Source: DRGT01 sp035685445 (lineage in GTDB: Archaea > Thermoproteota > Nitrososphaeria > Nitrososphaerales > Nitrosopumilaceae). Taken from it: a stretch of 13,896 bases of DNA. The translations under genes were made by a program, and so were the position numbers. Below the pieces are notes generated by a model that saw nothing but the letters and a program-made list of their open reading frames with translations, was not told where the DNA came from and did not search any database. Location: contig DASSAK010000075.1 in assembly GCA_035685445.1 (NCBI GenBank), forward strand, positions 1-13,896, in the 5' to 3' direction. Positions 6,510 to 12,548 of this stretch are shown piece by piece; position 1 is the first letter of the stretch; each line of letters starts with the position of its first letter.

Positions 6510-8677
6510 TTTCTTTTTACTGTGATTATATCAGGATTGTAATTTTTGTTAACTTCATAAATGAATATACCAAGTATTGGGCCTGTACCTTCGTCCTCAA
6601 ATGAAGTTGATGAATAAACTAATCGGAGAGGTCCATCGTTGTCTTCAGGATATTTTATATCTTTAACGTAAATGCCCAATGCACCCGGTGTATAATTTGT
6701 TAATACCCTGTTTGAATTTGCTTCTGCAAATCCTAAAAGAGAATAAGGAATCATTTTTCCTAAAAGTGTATTATTCCAAAAATGATCTGTTCCACTAATT
6801 CCATCGCTAAGAAGATATTTTGACAGAGGTTCTTCAGCTATTCTCATAAACCATTGTTTTTTGCTTTCATCACCACCGCCCATAAGAAGATAAAGATCTT
6901 CTGGTTCTGTTTGAAGTTTTTGTGATGAAATAAAAATTAGAACATAATCGGCATCCATTTCTTGTAACATTTTCCAGGCTTGATCTGGTTCACTTAAGAA
7001 CATTTTTGCGATATTTTGAATTCTTTGACTATCCATAGTTGCATTATCAGCTAACGATTTTCGTTCACTAACTGTTGAAATCCAGTATCCATAATCCCAC
7101 CAAGAAGCAATCACAGCATCTTCCGGCGTATTATTTTTTATCCATTCCAAGGCATCCAACCAATCATTTGTAGCTATTCCAAATGAAGTTCCTCCATTAA
7201 GAATGGTAAGAGGTGCTTTTGCAGAATTAATCCAATTTCCATTAGCAGGTACTGTCAATGGCAGAGTAAATAAAATTACAATTATTATAACAAATAAGAT
7301 TTTTGTAATAGATTTAGTAGGTTTGAAGAGTTTTTTACTTGATTGAATTTTAGTATGAAAAAAATTGTTTGTTAAAATTGCCAACCCCAGAGAAGATAAA
7401 ATAATTACAGAAATTGATGCAAAAACTTCTAATCGTACAAATGCAGAACTGACATAAACGCCAACAAATCCAATTATTAGTGCGAACACAGTCATATCAC
7501 TAGGAATTTTTAGTGATAAAGTATCTTGATTCGTTTTATTTCGTAAAAGTAACCATACCCCAATTCCACCAAATATCAAAAAAATAGATAAAAACACAAA
7601 GGATTGGGCAGTGGTGGTAGTAGCGTGCTCTGCAACTGAATCAACTAGTGGGTTAGTGGTAGTAAGAAATGGATTAATTGCGTTAAGATACCTAAAGGAT
7701 GGAAGTCCAATAATTGCAGAATTCGCATTCACGGATAATAATGCTATGCCTGAAACAATTATTCCGGCCAAAAAATAAAGACCGTTGCGTAACTTTTTTT
7801 CTTCTTTACTAATTTTTTGAATAATTATACATGCTACTAAAAATGCTGAGGGACCAATTAACGCAAATCCCCCCAAACCAAAAACAAAACTTGTACCAGG
7901 TCGCTCAAAAAGAAGAGTTGTTACTAATAAAGTAAAAGTGAAAACAGGTATTGCCCAAATTAAAAATCCATGATCTTTTCTAATAAGTGGTAAAGCAAAG
8001 AAAAACAATCCTAAAGGAATTATAAAAAATTGAATTCCTCCCCATGCAGAAAGTCCAAAAGCAAAAACTATTCCGCCACCTACAAGTTTCATTAAAGCAT
8101 GTTTTTTGTTATCTGATTTTATGGCACTCAGAAATAAATACGCACCTAACAGACCAAAAAAAAGCCCAAGTGGTTCAGATTTAAACCAACCAATATTTCC
8201 TCTAATAATAATTGGTAGGGAAATAGAAAAAAACAATGATGAAAAAAGACCAGCTGTTGTGCCGCCGATGACTCTAACCAATGCAAAAATAATAACTGTT
8301 GTTAATGATCCAATGATTACTGGAAATATTATGGTAAAGTCATAAAGACTCATTGATCCTCCAAAAACCTGATACAAACTAGCTGTGGTTATGTGTAACA
8401 TTATCTGTGATGTGGCAGATACATCTCTTCCCATGGGATGCCAACTCATATCATCATGCCAATCAAAATATTCCACTAAACCATTTTCTACAATAAATTC
8501 AGTTGCACGAAAATTGAAATATGGATCAAATTCATTTAATTCATAACCAAATTCTGCAGGTTGGAATCTAATTAAAAATGACACAGAAAAACTAATTACA
8601 AGAATTCCAATAATCAAAAGATGATATAATCTAAAATCAAATTTTTCTGTGGAAAATAATACTAAATCAGATTTCAA
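6506..8677 (-). CDS. aglB: STT3/AglB-type oligosaccharyltransferase catalytic subunit
   Basis: This membrane enzyme transfers glycan from a dolichol-linked donor to Asn in N-X-S/T sequons of exported proteins such as S-layer proteins. The 723-aa protein has a first transmembrane helix (about 18-37), then many hydrophobic segments to about 475 and a soluble outward-facing C-terminal domain (about 480-723). Visible motifs are NEFDPYFNFRATEF (48-61) with first acidic-motif D51, SVAEH (347-351) with E350, VRLEVF (414-419), and the catalytic WWDYGYWI (526-533). These resemble eukaryotic STT3 forms (for example HEFDPWFNYRAT, SVxEH). The second acidic motif, usually D-x-D/E after a Gly-aromatic pair, reads GWFKSEP (163-169), with Lys where an Asp is expected. 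The start is TTG 8677, just before a short polar N-terminus; no closer ATG fits, and a TATA-like box lies about 27 nt upstream. It ends overlapping nop10 by 4 bp. Confidence 0.95.
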   Translation of the reverse strand: MKSDLVLFSTEKFDFRLYHLLIIGILVISFSVSFLIRFQPAEFGYELNEFDPYFNFRATEFIVENGLVEYFDWHDDMSWHPMGRDVSATSQIMLHITTASLYQVFGGSMSLYDFTIIFPVIIGSLTTVIIFALVRVIGGTTAGLFSSLFFSISLPIIIRGNIGWFKSEPLGLFFGLLGAYLFLSAIKSDNKKHALMKLVGGGIVFAFGLSAWGGIQFFIIPLGLFFFALPLIRKDHGFLIWAIPVFTFTLLVTTLLFERPGTSFVFGLGGFALIGPSAFLVACIIIQKISKEEKKLRNGLYFLAGIIVSGIALLSVNANSAIIGLPSFRYLNAINPFLTTTNPLVDSVAEHATTTTAQSFVFLSIFLIFGGIGVWLLLRNKTNQDTLSLKIPSDMTVFALIIGFVGVYVSSAFVRLEVFASISVIILSSLGLAILTNNFFHTKIQSSKKLFKPTKSITKILFVIIIVILFTLPLTVPANGNWINSAKAPLTILNGGTSFGIATNDWLDALEWIKNNTPEDAVIASWWDYGYWISTVSERKSLADNATMDSQRIQNIAKMFLSEPDQAWKMLQEMDADYVLIFISSQKLQTEPEDLYLLMGGGDESKKQWFMRIAEEPLSKYLLSDGISGTDHFWNNTLLGKMIPYSLLGFAEANSNRVLTNYTPGALGIYVKDIKYPEDNDGPLRLVYSSTSFEDEGTGPILGIFIYEVNKNYNPDIITVKRN
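6510..6518 (+). terminator. U-tract terminator after nop10
   Basis: TTTCTTTTT directly follows the nop10 stop, resembling an archaeal oligo-U terminator. The same bases encode the last residues of STT3 on the opposite strand. Pattern-based call. Confidence 0.45.
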
Positions 8678-8700
8678 TTATCGTGTCTGAATTAAGATTG

Positions 8701-8707
8701 TTTATTA
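8701..8707 (-). promoter_or_regulatory. TATA-like box for the STT3 gene
   Basis: The minus strand reads TAATAAA, centred about 27 nt upstream of TTG 8677 in the 86-bp gap after the PEBP gene. With a T-run just upstream, STT3 is probably its own transcription unit. Weak consensus. Confidence 0.35.
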
Positions 8708-8715
8708 CTCTTTTG

Positions 8716-8722
8716 AAAAAAA
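8716..8722 (-). terminator. Oligo-T terminator after the PEBP-family gene
   Basis: Seven A residues on the plus strand give a T7 run on the minus strand, about 41 bp after the PEBP stop and just upstream of the STT3 TATA-like box. This would separate the two units. Pattern-based call. Confidence 0.4.
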
Positions 8723-8763
8723 CGTGACAATATTTCTAGTATAATTATTTTAGACAATCTTGG

Positions 8764-9219
8764 CTATGGGGCATATGTTCCTTTAAGAGTTGTTTGTTCT
8801 AAAATATGGTCTTTCATTGCACTTTCTACTTGATCTTTTGTTGCTCCGTCTTGTAAATTTAGTTTAGCATCTAAGGCATAAAGTTTGAAAATATAGGTGT
8901 GTCTTTTATCTGGAGGGGCAGGACCACCATAACCTAATTCACCAAAATCGTTTTTTCCATTAATTGTATTTGGAAGTGAATATGATTCTGGGATTTCAGT
9001 AGTACTTGGATCAATATTACAAATTACCCAGTGAACCCAAATCTTTCCAACCGCTGCTTTAGCATCTGGATCATCCATAATTAATGCAAATGACTTTGTT
9101 TGAGATGGAATTCCACTAATTGATAAGGGTGGATTTTCATTACCGTGTTTATACCCATATTTTTTTGGAATTTCATCACCATCTGAAAATGAGGAGCTTT
9201 TTAGCTTTAAACTAGACAT
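8764..9219 (-). CDS. YbhB/YbcL (PEBP/RKIP-like) family protein
   Basis: This is a 151-aa member of the prokaryotic phosphatidylethanolamine-binding-protein family. Family members share an anion/phosphate-binding pocket, but their cellular role in archaea is unsettled. The protein has the family's two signature blocks: LIMDDPDA (46-53) with IWVHWVICNI (60-69), and GELGYGGPAPPDKRHTYIFK (93-112) followed by LYALD. Length is normal. There is no signal peptide (MSSLKLKSSSF), so it is predicted cytoplasmic. ATG 9219 has an AAAGGA about 6 nt upstream, one of few SD-like sites here. A TATA-like AATTTAAC (9243-9250, minus strand) lies about 27 nt away; a start site there would exclude the SD from the message, so both co-transcription with the PIN gene and a separate leaderless message are possible. 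It sits between a PIN gene and STT3 with no clear functional tie. Confidence 0.92.
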   Translation of the reverse strand: MSSLKLKSSSFSDGDEIPKKYGYKHGNENPPLSISGIPSQTKSFALIMDDPDAKAAVGKIWVHWVICNIDPSTTEIPESYSLPNTINGKNDFGELGYGGPAPPDKRHTYIFKLYALDAKLNLQDGATKDQVESAMKDHILEQTTLKGTYAP

Positions 9220-9254
9220 AACATATTCCTTTTTTCTTGGTAAGTTAAATTTTT

Positions 9255-9623
9255 CTAAGAATCTAAAACAACATTATCATTAGATAATGTGAGTATGCTG
9301 GCACCCAAGGATTTTGCTTTATTTTTTAATTCCTTATCCATGGTTGCAATCATTCCACCATGTTCTCGCACATATGATATTATGGCATCATCAGCATAAT
9401 TTCCCGATATTGGGATTACTTTGAAATTTTTAATGAAATTTAGAGTAGTTGTTGCTTTGAGTTTTTTATTTTGGTCGGTACAAAGTTTTTCAAGTTCATT
9501 TTTTACCGCATCAAGAATTATGAAATCTAATTTTCCAATTTCTGTTCCAATATTATCAATATTTTTTATTTTTTTTGTAGCCAGATGAATTAGAAAACTT
9601 GTATCACAAATTACGTCAACCAA
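9255..9623 (-). CDS. PIN-domain protein, Fcf1/Utp24-like, aIF2 gamma-linked
   Basis: A single PIN (Mg2+-dependent RNase) domain of 122 aa. The expected acidic residues are present: D7 in VICDTSFLIHLA, E43 in NELEKL, D78/D79 in ADDAI, and D96 in ATMDKELKNKA, so it is probably catalytically competent. It overlaps the aIF2 gamma stop by 8 bp, and S6e-aIF2 gamma-PIN is a conserved archaeal gene order in which this protein is usually related to Fcf1/Utp24, the eukaryotic pre-rRNA processing nuclease. That context favours an rRNA maturation role over a VapC toxin, and no antitoxin-sized gene lies beside it. The start is TTG 9623, directly before the first beta strand; no in-frame ATG fits. The substrate is inferred from context, not shown by the sequence. 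Confidence 0.85.
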   Translation of the reverse strand: MVDVICDTSFLIHLATKKIKNIDNIGTEIGKLDFIILDAVKNELEKLCTDQNKKLKATTTLNFIKNFKVIPISGNYADDAIISYVREHGGMIATMDKELKNKAKSLGASILTLSNDNVVLDS

Positions 9624-10878
9624 CTATTCCTGCTCCAATCAATCGCCATCTTTCTGCAATTCTTCTACTAATTGCAACATTTTCGCCTTCAAAAAGACAT
9701 ACAGGTCTTCTAAATTCAACTTGAATTATGTTTGATTTTACATTACGAACTTGGGATAACACTGGAGCAGTACCAATATTTAGTCGCAATAATTCTCCAT
9801 TTTGAATTGGTAGAACTTTTGTTTCATCGGTAGTACCAACAGCAGAATCAAATAAGTTGATATCAAGTTTAGCTTGAGACAAAGTTTCTGGTAGAGTTCC
9901 AGGTTTACCAATAACTGAACCAATAAAAGAATCGCTTCTTGTCAGAGTTGGATCAAGTTGAGTTCCTATTGCAACAAGACCTCCTGGTTTAACAGAATCA
10001 ACTATTCCTGCACCAGTTCCTAAAGAAACAATTTTTGTTTGTAAGGATTCATAGGTTTTCTTTTTTTCATTTAATAATCCTGGTTTGATCTCAATTTCAT
10101 CACCAACGGAAAATTCTCCTTGTGTTAAACTGCCTCCAATAACTCCGCCTTTCATATCTTTGATTTTTGAGCCAGGCTTGTTAACATCAAATGAACGCAA
10201 TACATGCATAACTGCTTCTTTTGATTCATTTCGTGTTGGTGTTTTAATAGTTGACTCAATTGCTCCAATTAAAGCATCAATGTTAAGACCAGATTGGGCC
10301 GAGATTGGTATTATAGGAGATTTTGCAGCATTTGTTCCTTTAACAAATTTTGTAATATCAGAATAGTTTGTCATCGCATCTTTGTAAGTAACTAAATCAA
10401 TCTTATTTTGGACAAGAACAATTTGTTTAATTCCTAGAGTTTCAAGTGCGAGTAAATGTTCTTTTGTTTGTGGTCTTGGAACTTTTTCATTTGCAGCAAC
10501 AACTAGTAGAGCGCCATCCATTAGTGCAGAACCAGATAACATATTTGCCATCAAACTTTCGTGTCCAGGACTATCAACAAAACTCACTACTCTTGATAAT
10601 TCACTTTCCTTTCCACAGTTAGGACATTTTGGAGTAGTAGAGTATCCTAAGGGTTCTTCACAGCTTTTACATTTGTAAAATGCAGCATCTGAATAACCAA
10701 CTCTGATTGTAATACCACGCTTTAATTCTTGACTATGAACACTTGTCCACACACCTGTGAGTGATTGAATTAAAGTTGTTTTTCCATGATCTACGTGCCC
10801 TGCAGTTCCAATATTAACACAGGGTTGATACCCATATTTTTTTACATACCAATCAGGAAGCGTTTCTTTCCAATGCAA
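9616..10878 (-). CDS. Translation initiation factor aIF2 subunit gamma (GTPase)
   Basis: The gamma subunit is the GTPase core of aIF2; it binds initiator Met-tRNA and, in archaea, also protects mRNA 5' ends. The 420-aa protein has G1 GHVDHGKT (27-34), switch 1 RGITIRVGY (54-62), a four-cysteine zinc knuckle C70-x2-C73 and C85-x2-C88, G3 DSPGH (102-106), G4 NKID (158-161) and G5 ISAQSG. Two EF-Tu-like beta-barrel domains follow, including GGVIGGSLTQGEF and the C-terminal CLFEGENVAISRRIAERWRL. The start is TTG 10878: an in-frame stop lies two codons upstream and the N-terminus (MHWKETLPDW) contains no ATG. No Shine-Dalgarno site is visible. It follows S6e by 26 bp and overlaps the PIN gene by 8 bp, so the three are very likely one operon. 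Confidence 0.97.
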   Translation of the reverse strand: MHWKETLPDWYVKKYGYQPCVNIGTAGHVDHGKTTLIQSLTGVWTSVHSQELKRGITIRVGYSDAAFYKCKSCEEPLGYSTTPKCPNCGKESELSRVVSFVDSPGHESLMANMLSGSALMDGALLVVAANEKVPRPQTKEHLLALETLGIKQIVLVQNKIDLVTYKDAMTNYSDITKFVKGTNAAKSPIIPISAQSGLNIDALIGAIESTIKTPTRNESKEAVMHVLRSFDVNKPGSKIKDMKGGVIGGSLTQGEFSVGDEIEIKPGLLNEKKKTYESLQTKIVSLGTGAGIVDSVKPGGLVAIGTQLDPTLTRSDSFIGSVIGKPGTLPETLSQAKLDINLFDSAVGTTDETKVLPIQNGELLRLNIGTAPVLSQVRNVKSNIIQVEFRRPVCLFEGENVAISRRIAERWRLIGAGIVG

Positions 10879-10904
10879 TGGTCAAGATTTAGAGTTGGGT
10901 TATG

Positions 10905-11378
10905 TTAACTTTCTTTTTTCTCTTTTTCAGCTTTTTTTGGAGAATTAGCTTTTTCTTTCTTTTTGTCTTCTTTTGGCGAGTCAGTTTTTTCTTCTGTAGT
11001 TGATTCAGCCTTTTCTTCAGCTGGTTTTTCTTCTGGAATTATACCATCAAATTTACAATTTATTTGATAAATTTCTTCAGATATTGTATTTCCACGAGTT
11101 AATTTTCTAACTCGCTCACCTTTTTCAGCATCTTGTAATCCAACACCTTTAGATAATAAAACATATTTTCTTGCACTGCCATGTAAATCAGATCTCATTG
11201 GAACGCCAGATTTATCGCTGCCACCTGTGATTTTTATTTTGCCAGATAATCCAACTGTTGCTGCATCAGTTTCTTTTCCAATTTGTAGTCCCAATAATGA
11301 ATTTGCTTCGTTGTCTTTAAGCTCTTTAGTTAGGGATTTTCCTTTTTTATCAGATATAGTTAATTTGAAGTTAGTCAA
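10905..11378 (-). CDS. rps6e: Small-subunit ribosomal protein eS6 (S6e) with charged C-terminal tail
   Basis: This is a protein of the archaeal/eukaryotic small ribosomal subunit. The 157-aa product begins with the S6e fold, TNFKLTISDKKGKSLTKEL (2-20), and holds the highly conserved KITGGSDKSGVPMR (49-62), ARKYVLLSKGVGL (69-81) and GERVRKLTRGNTISEEIYQI (86-105). After about residue 115 there is a 40-odd-residue tail made almost only of E, K, S, P, A, D and T, including two SPK motifs (DSPKED, NSPKKA). The tail is disordered-looking and unusual in its SPK content. The start is TTG 11378, the only choice that keeps the first strand; there is no SD, but a weak TATA-like TTAATTAG (about 11403-11410, minus strand) lies about 28 nt upstream. 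It leads the aIF2 gamma-PIN operon. Confidence 0.95.
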   Translation of the reverse strand: MTNFKLTISDKKGKSLTKELKDNEANSLLGLQIGKETDAATVGLSGKIKITGGSDKSGVPMRSDLHGSARKYVLLSKGVGLQDAEKGERVRKLTRGNTISEEIYQINCKFDGIIPEEKPAEEKAESTTEEKTDSPKEDKKKEKANSPKKAEKEKKES

Positions 11379-11423
11379 GTATTCACAAAAAATTTTGAAC
11401 TACTAATTAACGTTTGGACATTA

Positions 11424-11431
11424 TTTTTAAA
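11424..11431 (+). promoter_or_regulatory. TATA-like box for the 40-aa zinc-ribbon gene
   Basis: TTTTTAAA is centred about 25 nt before GTG 11453, fitting a leaderless message. The opposite strand (TTTAAAAATAA) is also TATA-like and points toward S6e, but lies about 49 nt from its start. Confidence 0.45.
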
Positions 11432-11452
11432 CCAAAACAATATTGAAAAATT

Positions 11453-11575
11453 GTGGTTGAAGAAATTAAATGCCCAAAATGTGAAAACAAGATGATAAAC
11501 TTACAAGCTTGTCATATGTTTTGCCCAAAGTGTGGTTCACATTTAGATTGTTCAGATAAAGGAAGTTATTGGTAA
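11453..11575 (+). CDS. 40-aa zinc-ribbon microprotein, function unknown
   Basis: A complete small gene starting at GTG 11453, with an in-frame TGA three codons upstream, so the start is tightly bounded. The 40-aa product contains six cysteines. CPKC (7-10) and CPKC (24-27) form a four-Cys zinc-ribbon pair; C20 in ACHMF and C33 in LDCSDKGSYW are extra. The ending CGSHLDCSDKGSYW is very distinctive and looks selected rather than random. A TATA-like box sits at the leaderless distance. It is divergent from S6e and abuts the convergent 57-aa zinc-ribbon gene with no base between the stops. Such ribbons bind nucleic acids or proteins; no specific function can be assigned. Confidence 0.82.
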   Translation: MVEEIKCPKCENKMINLQACHMFCPKCGSHLDCSDKGSYW

Positions 11576-11749
11576 TTAAAATCCTGGTCTATCTGGAATA
11601 TAATCTGCAGCCATATTAACCGCTTGTTCTTTCATAATTTCTAAATAATTTTCATAATCAGTTTCAAAATTACAATGAGGGCATTTAACAGATTTCATAT
11701 CATCATCTAGAACGGCAACTTTTTCACATTTAGGACATTTTGCATCCAT
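11576..11749 (-). CDS. 57-aa zinc-ribbon microprotein, function unknown
   Basis: A complete small minus-strand gene with an ATG start. The 57-aa product has two CxxC knuckles, DAKCPKCEK (C5, C8) and VKCPHCNFET (C23, C26), spaced as in transcription-factor-type zinc ribbons (TFIIB/TFIIS N-terminal style). A helical, acidic C-terminus follows, DYENYLEIMKEQAVNM (31-46), ending IPDRPGF. A TATA-like ATTATATAG (11771-11779) lies about 26 nt upstream of the ATG, so it probably has its own leaderless transcript. Its stop directly abuts the stop of the convergent 40-aa zinc-ribbon gene. It may be a stand-alone nucleic-acid-binding ribbon; I do not recognise a named family. Confidence 0.83.
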   Translation of the reverse strand: MDAKCPKCEKVAVLDDDMKSVKCPHCNFETDYENYLEIMKEQAVNMAADYIPDRPGF

Positions 11750-11770
11750 AATTACGATAGTTTATTCAAT

Positions 11771-11779
11771 CTATATAAT
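11771..11779 (-). promoter_or_regulatory. TATA-like box for the 57-aa zinc-ribbon gene
   Basis: The minus strand reads ATTATATAG, centred about 26 nt from ATG 11749. It is one of the clearest TATA-like boxes in the window and implies a very short or absent leader. Confidence 0.5.
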
Positions 11780-11845
11780 ATTAATCAAATTCATAGATTA
11801 CAAACTGGTTATAAAATAAAATAATTTGATATTTTTGAAGTTTCT

Positions 11846-11959
11846 TTATTTATTATTTAGTATATCAACGAGTTCATTAATTTTTGAAACTATTTCTGGA
11901 TAAGTTGGTGAAGTTATCTCTCCTTTTTCGTTTACTTTGATTTCTAATTTTTCAATCAA
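11846..11959 (-). CDS. Putative 37-aa microprotein
   Basis: A short minus-strand frame from TTG 11959 to TAA at 11846-11848. It encodes 37 residues with protein-like composition: a possible beta strand MIEKLEIKVNEKGEI, a TSPTYPEI turn, and an amphipathic helix VSKINELVDILNNK. A stop codon immediately precedes the TTG, so the ORF cannot extend upstream. The sense of the sequence (charged, periodic, no rare-residue runs) suggests a real gene, but there is no SD and only a weak TATA-like stretch. It lies 43 bp after the amidotransferase gene on the same strand and could share its transcript. It could also be a remnant of a longer gene. No family recognised. Confidence 0.45.
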   Translation of the reverse strand: MIEKLEIKVNEKGEITSPTYPEIVSKINELVDILNNK

Positions 11960-12002
11960 TTATTTTCATAATTTTTCACTATATTTCAACTTATACACTC
12001 GA

Positions 12003-12548
12003 TTAATTTGTAAGAAAGCAGAATTTTTCAATTAATATTTTTCCATCATTTGTCATTTCAGGATGAAATTGTGTTCCAAAAATATTAGAATTTTTAATAT
12101 TTATGATTTCATTTTTGCATGAATTTGAATTGGCTATGCAAGCAAGTGAATTTCCCAGTCGTGAAATCTCATAATTATGACTTTCAAATACATCAATTTT
12201 ATTTTCGCATAGAGGATTTTTTTTTAAAGTTGTTATTACTTCGTTTCCTTTTTGAAGTGAATTAGATTTTTTTATTGTTCCTCCTAAAGTTAGGTTTAAT
12301 ATCTCTGCTCCATAACAAATTCCTAAAAGTGGTTTTTTTTGCTGAATTGCATGTTTTACAATTTTTGAGTTGGTACTATTCATCAATTGATTATTTTTTC
12401 GTCTTCCAGATAAGATGAACGAATCATATTTTGTTAGATTTAGCAAATTTACATTATCAAATGTGATTACCTCAAGTTTGGTTTTTTTTTCTAAGAAATC
12501 AATTAGATTTTGAGTGTATATTGAACCATTGTCTACAACTAGTAGCAA
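12003..12548 (-). CDS. Class I glutamine amidotransferase (GuaA N-terminal-like)
   Basis: A stand-alone class I glutaminase domain of 181 aa that would release ammonia from glutamine for a partner synthetase. The catalytic triad is intact: nucleophile C78 in LLGICYGAEIL (75-85), and H162 and E164 in FGTQFHPEMT (157-166). It most resembles the GATase subunit of archaeal two-subunit GMP synthases, but no GMP synthetase (GuaA ATP-PPase) gene is in view, and the usual SGGP loop near residue 47 reads SGRRKNN, so calling it guaA is not justified. The start is TTG 12548, directly after the upstream gene's TAG, with GAGGT (12559-12563, minus strand) 10 nt before it. This tight junction implies co-transcription with the UPF0182 gene. 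Base composition is clearly AT-richer than that neighbour (about 27% against 39% GC in sampled lines). Confidence 0.88.
   Translation of the reverse strand: MLLVVDNGSIYTQNLIDFLEKKTKLEVITFDNVNLLNLTKYDSFILSGRRKNNQLMNSTNSKIVKHAIQQKKPLLGICYGAEILNLTLGGTIKKSNSLQKGNEVITTLKKNPLCENKIDVFESHNYEISRLGNSLACIANSNSCKNEIINIKNSNIFGTQFHPEMTNDGKILIEKFCFLTN

Noticed and set aside
9255..9623. VapBC toxin-antitoxin module
   Set aside because: There is no antitoxin-sized partner; neighbours are PEBP and aIF2 gamma, and operon context fits an Fcf1-like protein.
11412..11438. Inverted repeat GTTTGG ... CCAAAAC
   Set aside because: The arms are short and imperfect and the region is better explained as promoter sequence.
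11760..11845. C/D-box or other small RNA in the AT-rich gap
   Set aside because: I found no C/D box pair or stable stem; it appears to be promoter and spacer only.
12003..12548. Naming the amidotransferase guaA
   Set aside because: The GMP synthetase half is not present and the SGGP loop is altered, so only the class can be supported.
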